A stretch of DNA of 64,000 nt from Tragulus kanchil. Taxonomy: Eukaryota; Chordata; Mammalia; Artiodactyla; Tragulidae. Below the pieces are notes generated by a model, which worked only from the letters and a program-made list of their open reading frames with translations, was not told where the DNA came from and did no database searches. The stretch is from positions 63,636,001 through 63,700,000 of the forward strand of contig JAIOJX010000002.1 of assembly GCA_022376925.1 (NCBI GenBank), given 5' to 3'. Position 1 is the stretch's first letter. Every line of letters starts with the position of its first letter. The translations under genes and the position numbers were made by a program. Below, in pieces: positions 24,165 through 35,989 of the stretch.

Positions 24165-24630
24165 CTAACATAAAGCAGAGTTCTATGTGCTATACAATAA
24201 GTCTTTGTTGAGTATCCATTTTAAATGTAGCAGTGTGTACATGGCCTTCCCAAAGTCCCTAGCTATCCCTTCCCCCTGGCAACCTAAGTTTGTTTCCTAA
24301 GTTTTTGAGTCTCTGGTTAAGTAAATACACTTGTATCATTTTTTTAGATTCCACACATAAAGGATGCACACCATATTACTCCTTCTCTGTCTGACTTACT
24401 TCACTCAACCTGGTCCATCCAGGTTGTTGAAAATGGCATTGTTTCATTTTTTTGAACATTATGTGCCAGCCTAAATGGGAGAGGGGTTTGAAGGAGAATG
24501 AATACATGTATATGTATAGTTGAGTCCCTTAACTATACACCTGAAGCTACCACAACACTGTCAACTGACTATACTCCAATACAAAACATTTTTGTGTTAA
24601 AAAAACTAAAATTAAAAAAAAATTTTTTAA
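24165..24630 (+). mobile_element. L1 3' end with inverted 5' part (twin priming)
   Basis: 24180-24460 carries the antisense L1 3' UTR (ctatacaataagtctttgtt; ttagattccacacataaagg; gacttacttcactcaacc). 24480-24620 carries the sense terminus (atacatgtatatgtatagtt; aactgactatactccaatac) and an A-rich tail. Inverted-then-sense order is the twin-priming signature. aaggagatgc at 24155-24164 and 24631-24640 is the target duplication. Confidence 0.75.
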
Positions 24631-24641
24631 AAGGAGATGCT

Positions 24642-24895
24642 GGGCTTTCCTGGTGGTTCAGTGGATAAAGAGTCTGACTTGCAGTGCAAGGGGCACAAAT
24701 TCAATCCCTGGCCTGAGGAGATCCCACATGTCGTGCACCAGCTGGACCTGTGTGTCCAATTAGGAGCCAGGGCTCTGGAGGAGTGCTCTGCAAGGAGTGA
24801 GACCACTGCGATGGGTGGCCCACAAAGGCCAAACAATAAAGATGGATGAAAATAAATAAATAAAACATCAATAAAAAGAGGCCATTTTTTTTTAA
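24642..24895 (+). mobile_element. Older member of the CHR-like SINE family
   Basis: Same head and body as the young copies (ctggtggttcagtggataaa; gtgcaaggggcac) but diverged. It ends soon after gatggatgaaaataaataaa and lacks the GC-rich module. The target duplication aaggagatg occurs at 24631 and 24902. Confidence 0.85.
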
Positions 24896-24910
24896 AGCAA
24901 AAAGGAGATG

Positions 24911-25895
24911 ACATCGTGGAAACTATTCAGAGAATTCAACTATAAAAGATCATTTTTGGTCCAACTGCTCCTTCTGAAACAAATAGTTGGTGAGGACATT
25001 TTAACTGAATTCTAACTGAGTCTTTAAAACAAAGAGAATGAGATCACAAATAGAATCCTGAGAGGCCAGTGAGAGGACAATCAAATTATCAACATATTTT
25101 CACTTGGGGAAGAAATACTGTGCTTGGTTGGAAAACCCTTCAGAGCCTTATCTACCTTTTAACATCCTCAACCTTTCCCTCATTTCCTTGTTGGAATAAC
25201 TTAGAAAGTAGTATGAAGTCTCAGAAGAAACTAATACCAGCTCCTCCATTTTTAACAGATCTTTTATATGATACTCCTTTTGACAAAATATTTGGACATT
25301 CACACTCCTGGACTTTACTCTTAGAACTTCAGTTTCAAAGGAAGAAATTGATATTATACTCTCCTTCATCCAAGTCCCTTGGAAAGGAGTCATCCATCCA
25401 ACTTGACTCTAATGACCACTCATAAACCCATCACCATTGCCCCTGTGTCAGGGAAGGAGTCAGAGTCATGATTGATAGATATTGATGATAGCTAGCTAGA
25501 TAGCCATTTCCATGGCACTGTGTGACTTGCAAGGGATGGTGTTCCCAATTAAAGCTGAGAAGGTAATTCCACAGATGATAAGCACAAACCACTCCTTTCT
25601 TTGCACTCATGCTTGTTCTTGATGGTCCAGCCTCTCTGTTGGCTGTTTTTAAAGGACTTTATCTTGAGACTCTCTTTTCTTTTTCTTCCTGCACTATACT
25701 GCCTCAGTGATAAAAACAGCCTCAGACACGATTATACAAAATCCAGATTTACTTGCCTGATCAGTGTCTTGGTGTGATGACACATCCATTCCTCATGAAG
25801 AACAATTTTTATAACTTCCTCAGTACATTTACTCTACTGAAAAAAAACCAACCTAGGACAAATGGTCCCATATACTCATTTACCTTTATTCATTC
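24911..25895. other. Gene-free stretch
   Basis: A 118-codon plus-strand frame (25069-25425) resembles no family I know, and its codon composition looks like chance in AT-rich DNA. Confidence 0.4.
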
Positions 25896-25985
25896 ACATA
25901 TCTATGACTTATCCGTGTATTCATTTGTTCAGTAAGTATTCATTAAACACTTTAATATGCCAGACACTAAGCCAGGTGAATTTGG
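25896..25985 (-). mobile_element. L2 3' end fragment, antisense
   Basis: catttgttcagtaagtattc then attaaacactttaatatgcc and agacactaagccagg match the reversed L2 terminus. Confidence 0.7.
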
Positions 25986-27229
25986 ATTCCTATGAATATA
26001 CAGAAAATGTGACCTTGTTTTCATGGCTTTGACCACCAGATAAATCTACATCACTCATTTTGAAATTCTAAGTCCTATTTTGGGAAAGTGGCTCGGAATA
26101 TAGTCTAATGAATCACTCTTGTGAAATGGTCAAGAGAAGCAATTTTTAAATAAACTAATTGGGAAAAAATATCAAGATCATAAAATGTATAGTTTGACCT
26201 AGTGGTTTGTAATTTAGAATTTGTTCTAAGGCAAAAATGCTCAGGAAATGTTTATGGTGCTATTATATTTAATATAAAAACAACAAACCACTTGTCAGTA
26301 TACAAATAAGGGAATGGTTGAAAAAGTTGTGGTATACCAATTAAATAGAACATTGTGCACTGATTCAAATAATACATATGCATATGAATAATGTTAGATG
26401 GAAAAAAATGTTAGATTATGTTAGATGGAAAAAACAGAATACAAAGGTCAAATGACTGTGAGGAGCATGATTTAAAATTTGATATGTAGCCCAAACTTAA
26501 AAATCAAAAACTGCACACACACAGATATACACACACGAACAGAGAAATCGTTGTTTATCATTAATGTGTTCAATAATACTATGTTCAATCATATTGTCCC
26601 CTTACATGACATTTTGTAAAACATCAAGTTAAATAATATGTAAGTTTCAGGTATATTTATTTTTGCTTTCACACCATTTTTACAAAATTGCAGCCATTTT
26701 TTTCCAGTGGTGATAATGCAATTAACCACTGTATTGATAGTGATATGAGCTGCTTTAACAAATGTGTCCCCCCAGTTTATATTAACCCAGATACAATAGA
26801 AGTGTATTTGCTGTTTACAGAACAGCCTGACTCAAGCATTCCAGTTGGTGGGATGACATCTGCACATAGAGTTTAGGGCTTGGGCTGTTTACTCTCCTGC
26901 TGTCATCAAGAGCTTCAGATGGCTCTGGTTGTTCCATCTCAGTTATGGGTCAGGGGGGACATATGGAAGAGGTGTTTACGGGGCAAGCCTCACTCACTCA
27001 TCACTTGTGCTCACAGTCTGCTGCCTGAAATGCAGGCATTTGTCCATACTCAGTTACAAAGAAGATTGGGAAACACAGATGCATTGTGTGCCTTGGAAAA
27101 GAGAAGACTGATTTTGTGAAAGATCTAACAATCTCTGCCTAAATCCAAAGTTTATTTGGCTCCAGATACTTGTTCTCCATATATATATTTTCTTGATACG
27201 TGAGTGTGAAATAATTTGTTGTGAGCTGA
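25986..27229. other. Gene-free stretch with an old repeat trace
   Basis: Region 26740-26960 (gctgctttaacaaatgtgtc) resembles the start of an old mammalian repeat of unnamed family. A short CA/TA tract is at 26513-26537. No gene. Confidence 0.4.
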
Positions 27230-27296
27230 ATTACAATGAGTTGACACTTACAGAGAACCTACTATATGCCAGACACTATTTTAAATATGTATGTAT
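27230..27296 (-). mobile_element. MIR fragment, antisense
   Basis: cagagaacctactatatgcc then agacactattttaaatatg is the reversed MIR terminus. Confidence 0.6.
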
Positions 27297-27304
27297 ATAT
27301 ATTT

Positions 27305-27500
27305 TATCAGATGGTAAAGAATCTGCCTAAAATGCAGGAGACCCAGGTTTGATCCCTGGGTCAGGAAGATCCCCTGGAGAAGGGAATGGTTACCCATTCC
27401 AGCATTCCTATTCTTGTCTGGAGAATCCTATGGACAGAGGAGCCTGACAGGGCCATAGGGTCGCAAAGAGTAGGATACAACTGAGCAGCTAACACTTTTG
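27305..27500 (+). mobile_element. Bov-tA SINE, 5' truncated
   Basis: Begins within the tRNA head (cagatggtaaagaatctgcc) and keeps the full Bov-A body. Confidence 0.9.
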
Positions 27501-27534
27501 CTTTATATATACATATAAATTTATGTCCACATAT

Positions 27535-28092
27535 AAACCTGCGCACAAGTGTTTATAGCAGCTTTATTTCTAATTGCTAAAACTTGGAGACAATTAAGAT
27601 GTCCTTGCAGTAGGTAAATGAATGAATAAACTGTAGTACATTCATAAAATAAAAAAGTGATTGACAGAATTCAGCTATCTAACCATGAAAAAAACATGGA
27701 GGAAACCTAAATGTCTCTTGCTAAGTGAAAGAAAAGGCTACATACTGTAGAATGTCACCTGCATGACATTCTGGAAAAGTCAAATAGACAAAAGGTTAGT
27801 GGCTTCCAGGGTTTGAGGGAAGGAATGAAAAATGAATGCAGGGGTGCGACTGTTCTGTGTAATACTAGAGGAGTGGATACATGTCATTGTACATTTGACA
27901 AAATCCATAGTCTACCTGGTACAAGCTATGGACTTTAGTTAATAATAACATAACAATATTGGCTCATCAGCTATAACAAATGTACCACTAATGCAAGAGC
28001 TTAATAGGTACAACTGTGTTGGGCGAGGGAAAGGATATGAAGACACATGGGGATTCTCTGTGCTTCTGCTCAATTTTATGTAAACCTAAACT
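27535..28092 (+). mobile_element. Old L1 (L1M-type) 3' UTR, sense
   Basis: Ordered landmarks: tttatagcagctttatttct, gatgtccttgcagtaggtaa, aaaaggctacatactgtaga, gtggcttccagggtttgagg, gtggatacatgtcattgtac, ctatggactttagttaataa, aacaaatgtaccactaatgc. This is a classic decayed L1M 3' UTR. Confidence 0.9.
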
Positions 28093-28095
28093 TCT

Positions 28096-28512
28096 GAGGT
28101 GTTACAGTGGTAAAGAATCTGCCTGCCAATGTAGGAGACACAATAGACATGGGTTCGATCCCTAGGTTAGGAAGATCCTCTGAAGTAGATCCTGTTCCAG
28201 TATTTTTTTTTTTTTAATTTTTATTTTACTTTTTACTTTTACAGAGTTTTGTTTTTTACAAATATGTATGATCCCAGATTAGTCATATGTATATCCCCCC
28301 CATTCCACCCACTCAGGCCATCACACAGCACCCGTGAAGGATCCCTTTTTCTCACAGCACAATGACAATAGCTATTTTTTTTCACATATGATAGTATAGG
28401 TTTTCATGCTGCTGTTCCATTATTCTTGACTGGACAAATTCCATGGACAAAGGAGCCTGACTGGCTACAGTATATGAAGTTGCAAAGAGTCAGACATGAC
28501 TGAGCACACAAA
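28096..28512 (+). mobile_element. Bov-tA SINE split by an L1 fragment
   Basis: Left half 28096-28204, right half 28412-28512 (ccatggacaaaggagcctga core). ctgttccagtatt / ctgttccattatt bracket the insertion as its target duplication. Confidence 0.85.
28205..28411 (-). mobile_element. 5'-truncated L1 end, antisense, nested in Bov-tA
   Basis: Starts with a T run and continues as the antisense ruminant L1 3' end (acttttacagagttttg; atatcccccccattccaccc). Only about 200 bases are present, as expected from abortive reverse transcription. It must be younger than the Bov-tA it splits. Confidence 0.75.
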
Positions 28513-28567
28513 CAGCTTTTAAAAATTGTTTATTCATTTTAAATACGGAATGAGAATTCTTTTTTTT

Positions 28568-28754
28568 ATTCTCTAAATTGTGTCCGTGACCCCATGGACT
28601 ATAGCCAGTCAAGCTCCTCTGTCCATGGCATTTTCCAGGCAAGAATACTAGAGTGGGTTGCCATTTCCTTCTTCGGGGGATTTTCCTGAGACAGGGATTG
28701 AGCCTGTGTCTCCTTCATTCTCAGGTAGATTCCTTACCACTAAGTCTCCTAAGT
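28568..28754 (-). mobile_element. Bov-tA SINE, antisense
   Basis: Antisense body (gtgaccccatggactatagc; ccaggcaagaatactagagt) running to the reversed head. Confidence 0.88.
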
Positions 28755-28845
28755 TGACTCTTACAAGCTCTAAGTCTGTTTCTTAAAAAGATCAGTCCTG
28801 TTTCCCATAATCAAGTTTATACTTTCTTTAAAAGACAATATTTTA

Positions 28846-29890
28846 GTCCTCCCATATCTGAACGGCTTAGGGTCCAAGTCCCCCAGTGGATGTCTGAAAG
28901 CAAATATAATATCAAATGTATACAAATATATAATGTTTTTCCTATGATAAAGTTTAATTTATAAATTAGGTACAATAATTAACAATAATTGATAATAAAA
29001 TAGAACAGTTATAACAATGTACTGTAATAAAAGTAATGTGAATATAGTCTCTCTTTTTCTCTCATATTATGTTACTGTACAAATTTATTGCCTTTTCTAT
29101 CTTAACTAAGTACTTAGCATTCAGTGTGGTTCTATCGTTTGCAACACGAGGTGCAAGCAACAAAACCAGCATAAATTTCTTTTTCTTTCTTTGCAGTTTC
29201 ACAGATTGAAGATTCATTCTTCCCTTTGATCTTAGCTACCTCAGCCTTCTTTTCTTTCCTTACTAAGTGGGGGACTTTCACCTTTTCCCTTAAAGGAAGC
29301 ACTTCATGGCTTCTCTTTGGCATATTGCCAGCATCACTATTGTTGCTCTATAGGGCCAGTATTTAGTAATAAGGGTGGCTTGATCATAAACCCCGTGATA
29401 CCACAACTGTAGACCTGATAACTGAGGAGGCATTTGTTGCTCAGTCATGTGGTACTTTCTGCGACCCCATGGACTGTAACCCACCAGGCTCCTCTGTCCA
29501 TGTGATTCTCCAGGCAAGAATACTGGAGGGGGTTGCCATTTCCTAGTCCAGAGGATCTTCCCCACCCAGGGATCAAACCCACATCTTTTGCATTTCTTGC
29601 ATTGCAGGCAGATTCTTTACCATTAGTGTCACCTGGAAAGCTCAACTGGGAAGGCTACCAAGTGACTCACGGGGGACATACCCTGAATAAAGGGGTGATT
29701 TGCCTCCCAGGCAGATCGTAGCAGGCTGGCACACCGTTACATTACACTATTCAGAAAGGTGTGAATTTAAAACTTCTGAACTGCTTATTTCTATAATTTT
29801 CCATTGAATACTTCCAGATCACAGTCTACCATGGGTAACTGACACCATGGTAGGTGAACCTTCAGGTGTGAGAGAACTACTATACATTTC
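28846..29890 (-). pseudogene. Tigger1-like (pogo/CENP-B class) DNA transposon remnant
   Basis: Read on the minus strand, the 5' region (29656-29890) and the 3' terminal part (28846-28900) follow the mammalian Tigger1 consensus. Between them, 29132-29323 encodes a 63-residue frame starting MPKRSHEVLPLREKVK, with KNESSIC and AKKEKEI motifs. This is the N-terminal helix-turn-helix DNA-binding start of the transposase. The catalytic DDE domain is absent, so the element is a deleted fossil. A Bov-tA (29432-29643) interrupts it. Confidence 0.88.
29432..29643 (-). mobile_element. Bov-tA SINE inside Tigger1
   Basis: Antisense body from tgttgctcagtcatgtggta to the reversed head cacctggaaagct. Imperfect duplication aactgaggaggc / aactgggaaggc flanks it. 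Confidence 0.9.
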
Positions 29891-29899
29891 CACCTCCCC

Positions 29900-30931
29900 C
29901 CCCACCCCAATTTGTCTGGGCGAATTCTGTGGGGAATGAATAAAGAAAATGTCACTTTGGTTGCCAGAGCCTGGATAAGGAGACTTCCCTTGAAAATAAA
30001 TCTTTTTTTAAAAAAAGGAAAGTATACTTTTTGATACAAAGTAATATCAAAGTATAAGTTGAAATTATTAAAATTACTATCTACGAAATAAAAAGAAAGC
30101 CTCTTTTTAATTCAACATTAGTTGTACAGAGCTAAGTAAAATCAAATCTCTTAAATGATTCTGTGGCTACAAATGAAGCACTAGGACTTAATGACACAGT
30201 CTCAACACTGTTTCCTTTTAAAAAGAAAAATGTCTTATTTTGGAAGACGTGGTCTTTTTTAATGCTAAAATTGGGTCCGAAATAGATATTCTTATGTTCA
30301 CTGCTGCTTCTAACTAAAGTGTGGAATTTCTGTTAATGAATCAGGTCTGAGTGAATTTCCCCAATTGCAGATTTTTCTCACTAACAGCAAGTGTAGGAGG
30401 AAGAGTTTTGTTTCTTTGAATAATGCATTTGGTACCAATATTTTGATATGTTACAGTGAAATAATATCATGTATATCTAAAGGGACATTCTGAGTCTATT
30501 GTTTTTGAAAAGGTTGCCCTCGGTTCTAATCTAAAGTTCAACTACTGCAGTAGAAAGGAAAATTCAGACTGTGTCTATTCTCCGTGAGAAATTCCTGCAG
30601 TGTGCCTGTTCCTATATTTGAATGGGTATTATAACTTGATCCTTCTGATTCTAAACTCTTACAGGGTTGTTTCTTATACACGTGTGTACCAGAGCTTAAG
30701 TACCTAAGACACAGTATATGCTTAATAAATATATGCTCTAAAAATAAGGACATTTTCAATATTTGAATTCTAAGAAACATACTCCCAAAGTATTTTAAGT
30801 ATTGATGTTATATTGAAAGAAATGAAGTTTTTGATTCTCTGAAGAATCCCGGTGTCTTTAAAGCATTGAGTCTTCAGGACACTAGAATCTCTAAGAACTA
30901 GTTCCTAAAAATTAACTACTAACTAAGTCAT
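29900..30931. other. Gene-free stretch
   Basis: No gene. A weak L2/MIR-like tag (agtatatgcttaataaatat) is at 30710-30735. A C-rich run occurs just before at 29880-29910. Confidence 0.45.
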
Positions 30932-31152
30932 AGCTTCCCAGGTGGTGCTAGCGGTAAAGAACCCACCTGCCAACACAGGAGGCATAAGAGAACAGGGTTC
31001 GATTCCTAGGTCAGGAAGATCCTCCAGAGAAGGAAATGGAAGCCATTCTAGTATTCTTGCCTGGAGAATTCCATGGACAGAGAAGCCTAGGGGGCTACAG
31101 CCCATAGTGTCTCAAAGAGCTCAACATGACTGAATCAATTTAGCACACACAT
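30932..31152 (+). mobile_element. Bov-tA SINE
   Basis: Head cccaggtggtgctagcggta, B-box-like gggttcgattcc, full Bov-A body, and cacaca-type tail. Confidence 0.92.
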
Positions 31153-31329
31153 AGCACAATCTATTGCATTCACATGTAGAATCCAAAGACTCAGGAACAG
31201 GAAAAAGCTCTAAGAGATTCATCTTGGAAGTGATTCTTAGATTGACTTTATTTTCCTGTTGCTGATGGTAATATCACCAGTTATTTGCAGTTTATCTGTT
31301 TATCTGTTAACTAAGTGGTCTTTTTAAGG

Positions 31330-31590
31330 CTCTTTCTAGCTCTGCATGGAGGCTTTGTCCATGTTGTTCCCTGTGCCTGAAATTCCTTCCCCTGATTGTT
31401 CACTAGCAAGCTCCTGCTCACTCCTCACCTTTCAGTTTACCAGTTGCTTCTCTTGAGAGACATTCCCTGATAGTAATACCTTCCCAAATCTAAATCTGGT
31501 CATTTTTGATTTTTTTTCTCAGTCTGTATGCATTCTTGTCCTCTCTTATTAATATCATTCATTAAAATGTGTGATTATCTATTTAGTTAC
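31330..31590 (+). mobile_element. L2 LINE, sense, internal 3' part
   Basis: The order cctgaaattccttcccctga, gctcctgctcactcctcacc, agacattccctgatagtaat is the sense L2 3' untranslated region, decayed. Confidence 0.7.
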
Positions 31591-31603
31591 ATATTTGTAT
31601 TTA

Positions 31604-31780
31604 TTTTTAAATAATTTCATGTATTTATTTTTGGCTGTGCTGGGTCTTTGTTGCTTCATGTGACTTTTCTCTAGTTGTAGAGAGCCTGGACTACTCTCTA
31701 GTTGTGGTGTACAGGCGTCTCACTATGGTGGCTTCCTTTGTTGGGGAGCACCAGCTCAAGGGCACAGAGGCTTTGTGGTT
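31604..31780 (-). mobile_element. CHR-type SINE, antisense, 5' truncated
   Basis: atttatttttggctgtgctg, gggtctttgttgcttcatgt, tttctctagttgtagagagc, ggtggcttcctttgttgggg follow the antisense CHR body. The tRNA head is missing. Confidence 0.82.
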
Positions 31781-32215
31781 TCCATCATACCTTTCAAGAA
31801 CAGAGGGGACTACACAATGGTAGGTGCAGAGAGGAAGGCAATAAAATGGGAAGAAATAAAGAAGTTGAAATCTAGAAGTTGACATGGTGATCTAGAGAGA
31901 AGGAAACTGACTTTTCCTCTTATTTCTGCCAAAACTAAAATTACATGTTCAGCAGATAGTACAGTAATCCAAGGAACCCAATGGTTGCTAAGACTGCCTG
32001 TGTGTATCTACAAGAGACCAGGAAGAAGTTCCCAGAGTAAGATCCTGGAGATGATCTTGACAGTGAGATATTGGTGAGGCATAAAGAGCTAGCTTGGAGG
32101 CTGGACAGGACACAGATGAGTGAAGCTCTTTCCCTCTTGGGCTGCTGTGAGCCAAGGGAGTGACTCCTCAAATTGGGATGTCAAGGATAGGAGCGTTTCA
32201 GAGTCTTCTTTCACT

Positions 32216-32342
32216 GTTTGTTGTTTATTCACTCAGTTGTGTTCCACTTTGTGACCCCATCGACTGGAGTCCACCGGTCTCCTCTGTCTATGGAATTTTC
32301 CAGGCAAGAATACTGGAGTGGATTGTCATTTCCCTTTCCAGG
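32216..32342 (-). mobile_element. Bov-A fragment, antisense
   Basis: ttgtgaccccatcgactgga and ccaggcaagaatactggagt belong to the Bov-A body; the tRNA head is absent. It is repeated at 33384-33510 in copy 2 of duplication C. Confidence 0.85.
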
Positions 32343-33383
32343 TTTTTGTCTTTAATATACCATCAATTGACTTAAAACTGTAAGAGATATTATTCTATAT
32401 TTCTTAAAAAATGTTTTTAAACATAGTAGTAAAGGCTACAAAACATTTTAAGTACCTGTCATAGCGTTCAGGTATTTTCAGCTTAGAGGAGGAAGAGAAA
32501 ATTATGCTAGAACTAATATGTAGAAATGATTATTTTTGAACTCTCAAAAAGGTATGTTAATAAGAATTTATCCCATACATATGTCATTGCATATGAATAA
32601 GGAATATATGAATAAATGAAGTGTGAAGTAAAATTCCCAGAAAGTATAACTATCTGGCAGCAAGGTCTATATTTGGAAAGATGATAAATTAGTACTAACT
32701 TAGAAAAAAAAATCTAATTCTTAAAAACTATCTGGTAAATATTGTCTCAGAATATTTATCTGAGTTATTTCAGAAAATTTTTAGAAGTTTAAAGCGTCCG
32801 CTCTCCCTTCACACATCTTTAGTGGAAATAGAAACAAGTGTTGTCATGTCTGCTCTTTGCATAAATCATTTCTGAGTCTTCAGAACCTACATTAGAGACT
32901 ATGATGGCACCATTAATATCACCTCCGTGATTTCAAATATGTTGCAAGTAATTAAAATATATTGCTTCTATAATTTATAAGTCTTTCTGAGATTTTGATT
33001 TCTTTCTCTTTAAAAGATTCTTGGTGTCTTAGAATGAAGCTAGAAGTTGACATGGTGATCTAGAGAGAAGGAAACTGACTTTTCCTCTTATTTCTGCCAA
33101 AACTAAAATTACATGTTCAGCAGATAGTACAGTAATCCAAGGAACCCAATGGTTGCTAAGACTGCCTGTGTGTATCTACAAGAGACCAGGAAGAAGTTCC
33201 CAGAGTAAGATCCTGGAGATGATCTTGACAGTGAGATATTGGTGAGGCATAAAGAGCTAGCTTGGAGGCTGGACAGGACACAGATGAGTGAAGCTCTTTC
33301 CCTCTTGGGCTGCTGTGAGCCAAGGGAGTGACTCCTCAAATTGGGATGTCAAGGATAGGAGCGTTTCAGAGTCTTCTTTCACT

Positions 33384-33510
33384 GTTTGTTGTTTATTCAC
33401 TCAGTTGTGTTCCACTTTGTGACCCCATCGACTGGAGTCCACCGGTCTCCTCTGTCTATGGAATTTTCCAGGCAAGAATACTGGAGTGGATTGTCATTTC
33501 CCTTTCCAGG
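33384..33510 (-). mobile_element. Bov-A fragment, second copy
   Basis: Identical to 32216-32342 within duplication C; not an independent insertion. Confidence 0.85.
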
Positions 33511-34273
33511 TTTTTGTCTTTAATATACCATCAATTGACTTAAAACTGTAAGAGATATTATTCTATATTTCTTAAAAAATGTTTTTAAACATAGTAGTAA
33601 AGGCTACAAAAACATTTTAAGTACCTGTCATAGCGTTCAGGTATTTTCAGCTTAGAGGAGGAAGAGAAAATTATGCTAGAACTAATATGTAGAAATGATT
33701 ATTTTTGAACTCTCAAAAAGGTATGTTAATAAGAATTTATCCCATACATATGTCATTGCATATGAATAAGGAATATATGAATAAATGAAGTGTGAAGTAA
33801 AATTCCCAGAAAGTATAACTATCTGGCAGCAAGGTCTATATTTGGAAAGATGATAAATTAGTACTAACTTAGAAAAAAAAATCTAATTCTTAAAAACTAT
33901 CTGGTAAATATTGTCTCAGAATATTTATCTGAGTTATTTCAGAAAATTTTTAGAAGTTTAAAGCGTCCGCTCTCCCTTCACACATCTTTAGTGGAAATAG
34001 AAACAAGTGTTGTCATGTCTGCTCTTTGCATAAATCATTTCTGAGTCTTCAGAACCTACATTAGAGACTATGATGGCACCATTAATATCACCTCCGTGAT
34101 TTCAAATATGTTGCAAGTAATTAAAATATATTGCTTCTATAATTTATAAGTCTTTCTGAGATTTTGATTTCTTTCTCTTTAAAAGATTCTTGGTGACTTC
34201 AAATTTATAGAAGTATGTATTCTTTTACCAGACTTTTTCTAAATTGCTCTGAGCTGTTATGACATATCATTTT

Positions 34274-34603
34274 TATTTTTTTAAGATTTATTTATTTATT
34301 TACTTTGGGGGCGTGTCGGGTTGGGGAGGGAGGGGAGTGGGCGGGCCACTTCTTTTGGTCTTCCATTTCTCTGTTTTCATTAGTCTTCGTTCTTTGGCTC
34401 CTGTGGGCCTCCCATCGCGGTGGCGTCTGTCGTTGCAGAGCGCCGGCTCTGGGCGCATGCGCTCCAGAGCTCCGGCTTGGTGATTGGACACATCAGTCCA
34501 GCCGCTCCGCGGCACGTGGGATCTTCCCAGGCCAGGGCTCGAACCGGAGCCCCTTGCACTGCAAGGCGGTGTCCTTACCCACTGGACCACCAGGGGAAGC
34601 CCA
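34274..34603 (-). mobile_element. Young CHR-like SINE, full length, antisense
   Basis: Complete copy with the GC-rich module and head ending accaccaggggaagccc. The 12-base target duplication acatatcatttt occurs at 34262-34273 and 34604-34615. This insertion is not duplicated although it starts 80 bases after duplication C ends. Confidence 0.94.
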
Positions 34604-34615
34604 ACATATCATTTT

Positions 34616-35105
34616 GATAATGACTTTTTAATAGGAAACTTTGAGCTGACAGAAAACAACAAAATGGAGTAGATGGATTTGGAGCCACAGAATCTACCTA
34701 CTTACTAGAGACATTAAACGTCTGAGCCGAACAGAAACCAGCATGTGGCCACCCGTAATACATCTCACTCTCCAAAAGCCTTACAGTAGTCTGTTGCCAC
34801 AATGTGTTCTAAAAAGCAATGCTCCTGTAAGAGGTTCATCACCAAAACTTCGGTGATAAGTTGGGGAATTAGATGCACCCTCATATAGACCCACAGGAGT
34901 TTTCATTCATTTTAGCTCAGTGGAGGCTCTGAAGAGTGCTGAAGTTAAGAAGCTTCTTTGTCTTGTAATGCCTGGTGTTTTAAAAACTAATTAGACATTG
35001 GAAACCTTTCCTCTTCCAGAGAGAGTTTAGTAGTTTTCTTCCAACCTCAGAGTCCAGGGAACAGACTTTGAAAAACTGTTTTTGGTGGGGATCTCCAGAG
35101 AATAA

Positions 35106-35136
<31 letters not shown>

Positions 35137-35663
35137 TATATATGTATATATATACAACTGAATTGACTTAGCGTCCATCTTTGACCAATTTCATACTCGT
35201 GGAAAAACACATATCACAGCCAGTATTATCTGAGAAAAGTGAGCCATCTGGGCCCTTCATCATTACAAAACAAGATGAATTTTGACCTGACCTTTTATAC
35301 TCTGTTCCATTCTCCTCTACCATGATGTCAGTCAGGCTCTGAGCATCCAAACAGTTGCAGAAACTGGCCTGTGGCTGTCTGTAGTGACTTAACACAAGAT
35401 AAAGCCAAAGGAAGTAAAGTATTCTATCTTCAAGAATAATAATTGTGAAACTATATATATAAAACAGTAGATAATTATTTTCATTTAAATTTGGGTAATT
35501 TGGTAATTATCAAATTGAAGAGAGAAAAACATGCAGAAATGGGTGTGTCCATGATAAATGTTGTATTTAATTCTTATTGGAGTAATATTGCTGGATGCTT
35601 CTCCTTTTTCAGGTAGCACTCAAAACTAGATGCACCTATCTCTTTGCCCCAAAAGCTAGTATT
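34616..35663. other. Gene-free stretch with TA microsatellite
   Basis: A (TA)n/(CA)n tract is at 35106-35156. A 75-codon minus-strand frame (35168-35395) contains a region (KRSGQNSSCFVMMKGPDGSL) that looks protein-like, but I cannot assign it to a family. Confidence 0.4.
35106..35156. repeat. (TA)n/(CA)n microsatellite
   Basis: Alternating purine-pyrimidine run ta...ca...ta, prone to Z-DNA or slippage. Confidence 0.93.
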
Positions 35664-35933
35664 GTTTTTTTCAATTTTGGCCTCATTTATTGTTTTTTTA
35701 AATTTATTTTCATACATTTATATTATTTGGCCTGTGTGGGCCTCCCACTGCAGTGGCCTCCCTTGCTGCAGAGCACCAGATCTGGGTGCATGCACTCCAG
35801 AGTGCTGGCTCGCAATTGGACACACCAGTCCAGCCTCTCTGAGGCACGTGGGATCTTCCCGGGCCAGGGATCGAACCTGTGCCCCTTGCACTGCAAGGAA
35901 GACTCTCCACCCATTGGAACACCAGGGAAGCCT
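35664..35933 (-). mobile_element. Older CHR-like SINE copy, antisense
   Basis: Body (gggcctcccactgcagtggc; gaggcacgtgggatcttccc) and head (accagggaagcc) match the young family with many changes, and the GC-rich module is absent. gctagtatt occurs at 35655 and 35934 as target duplication. Confidence 0.85.
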
Positions 35934-35989
35934 GCTAGTATTTTTTAGACCCCAAATTTCCATTGGTTTTGTTGTTGTTGTTCAGTCAG

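Larger units (their letters stand above)
31872..34195. repeat. Tandem duplication C (31872-33026 / 33040-34195)
   Basis: Head-to-tail copies of 1,155 and 1,156 bases with a 13-base spacer. The only difference I find is one A in an A run (33609 region). Each copy carries a Bov-A fragment on the minus strand (32216-32342, 33384-33510). No gene. Confidence 0.96.

Noticed and set aside
25069..25425. 118-codon plus-strand frame as a gene
   Set aside because: No recognisable domain, no splice or promoter context, and an overlapping minus-strand frame of similar length; consistent with chance.
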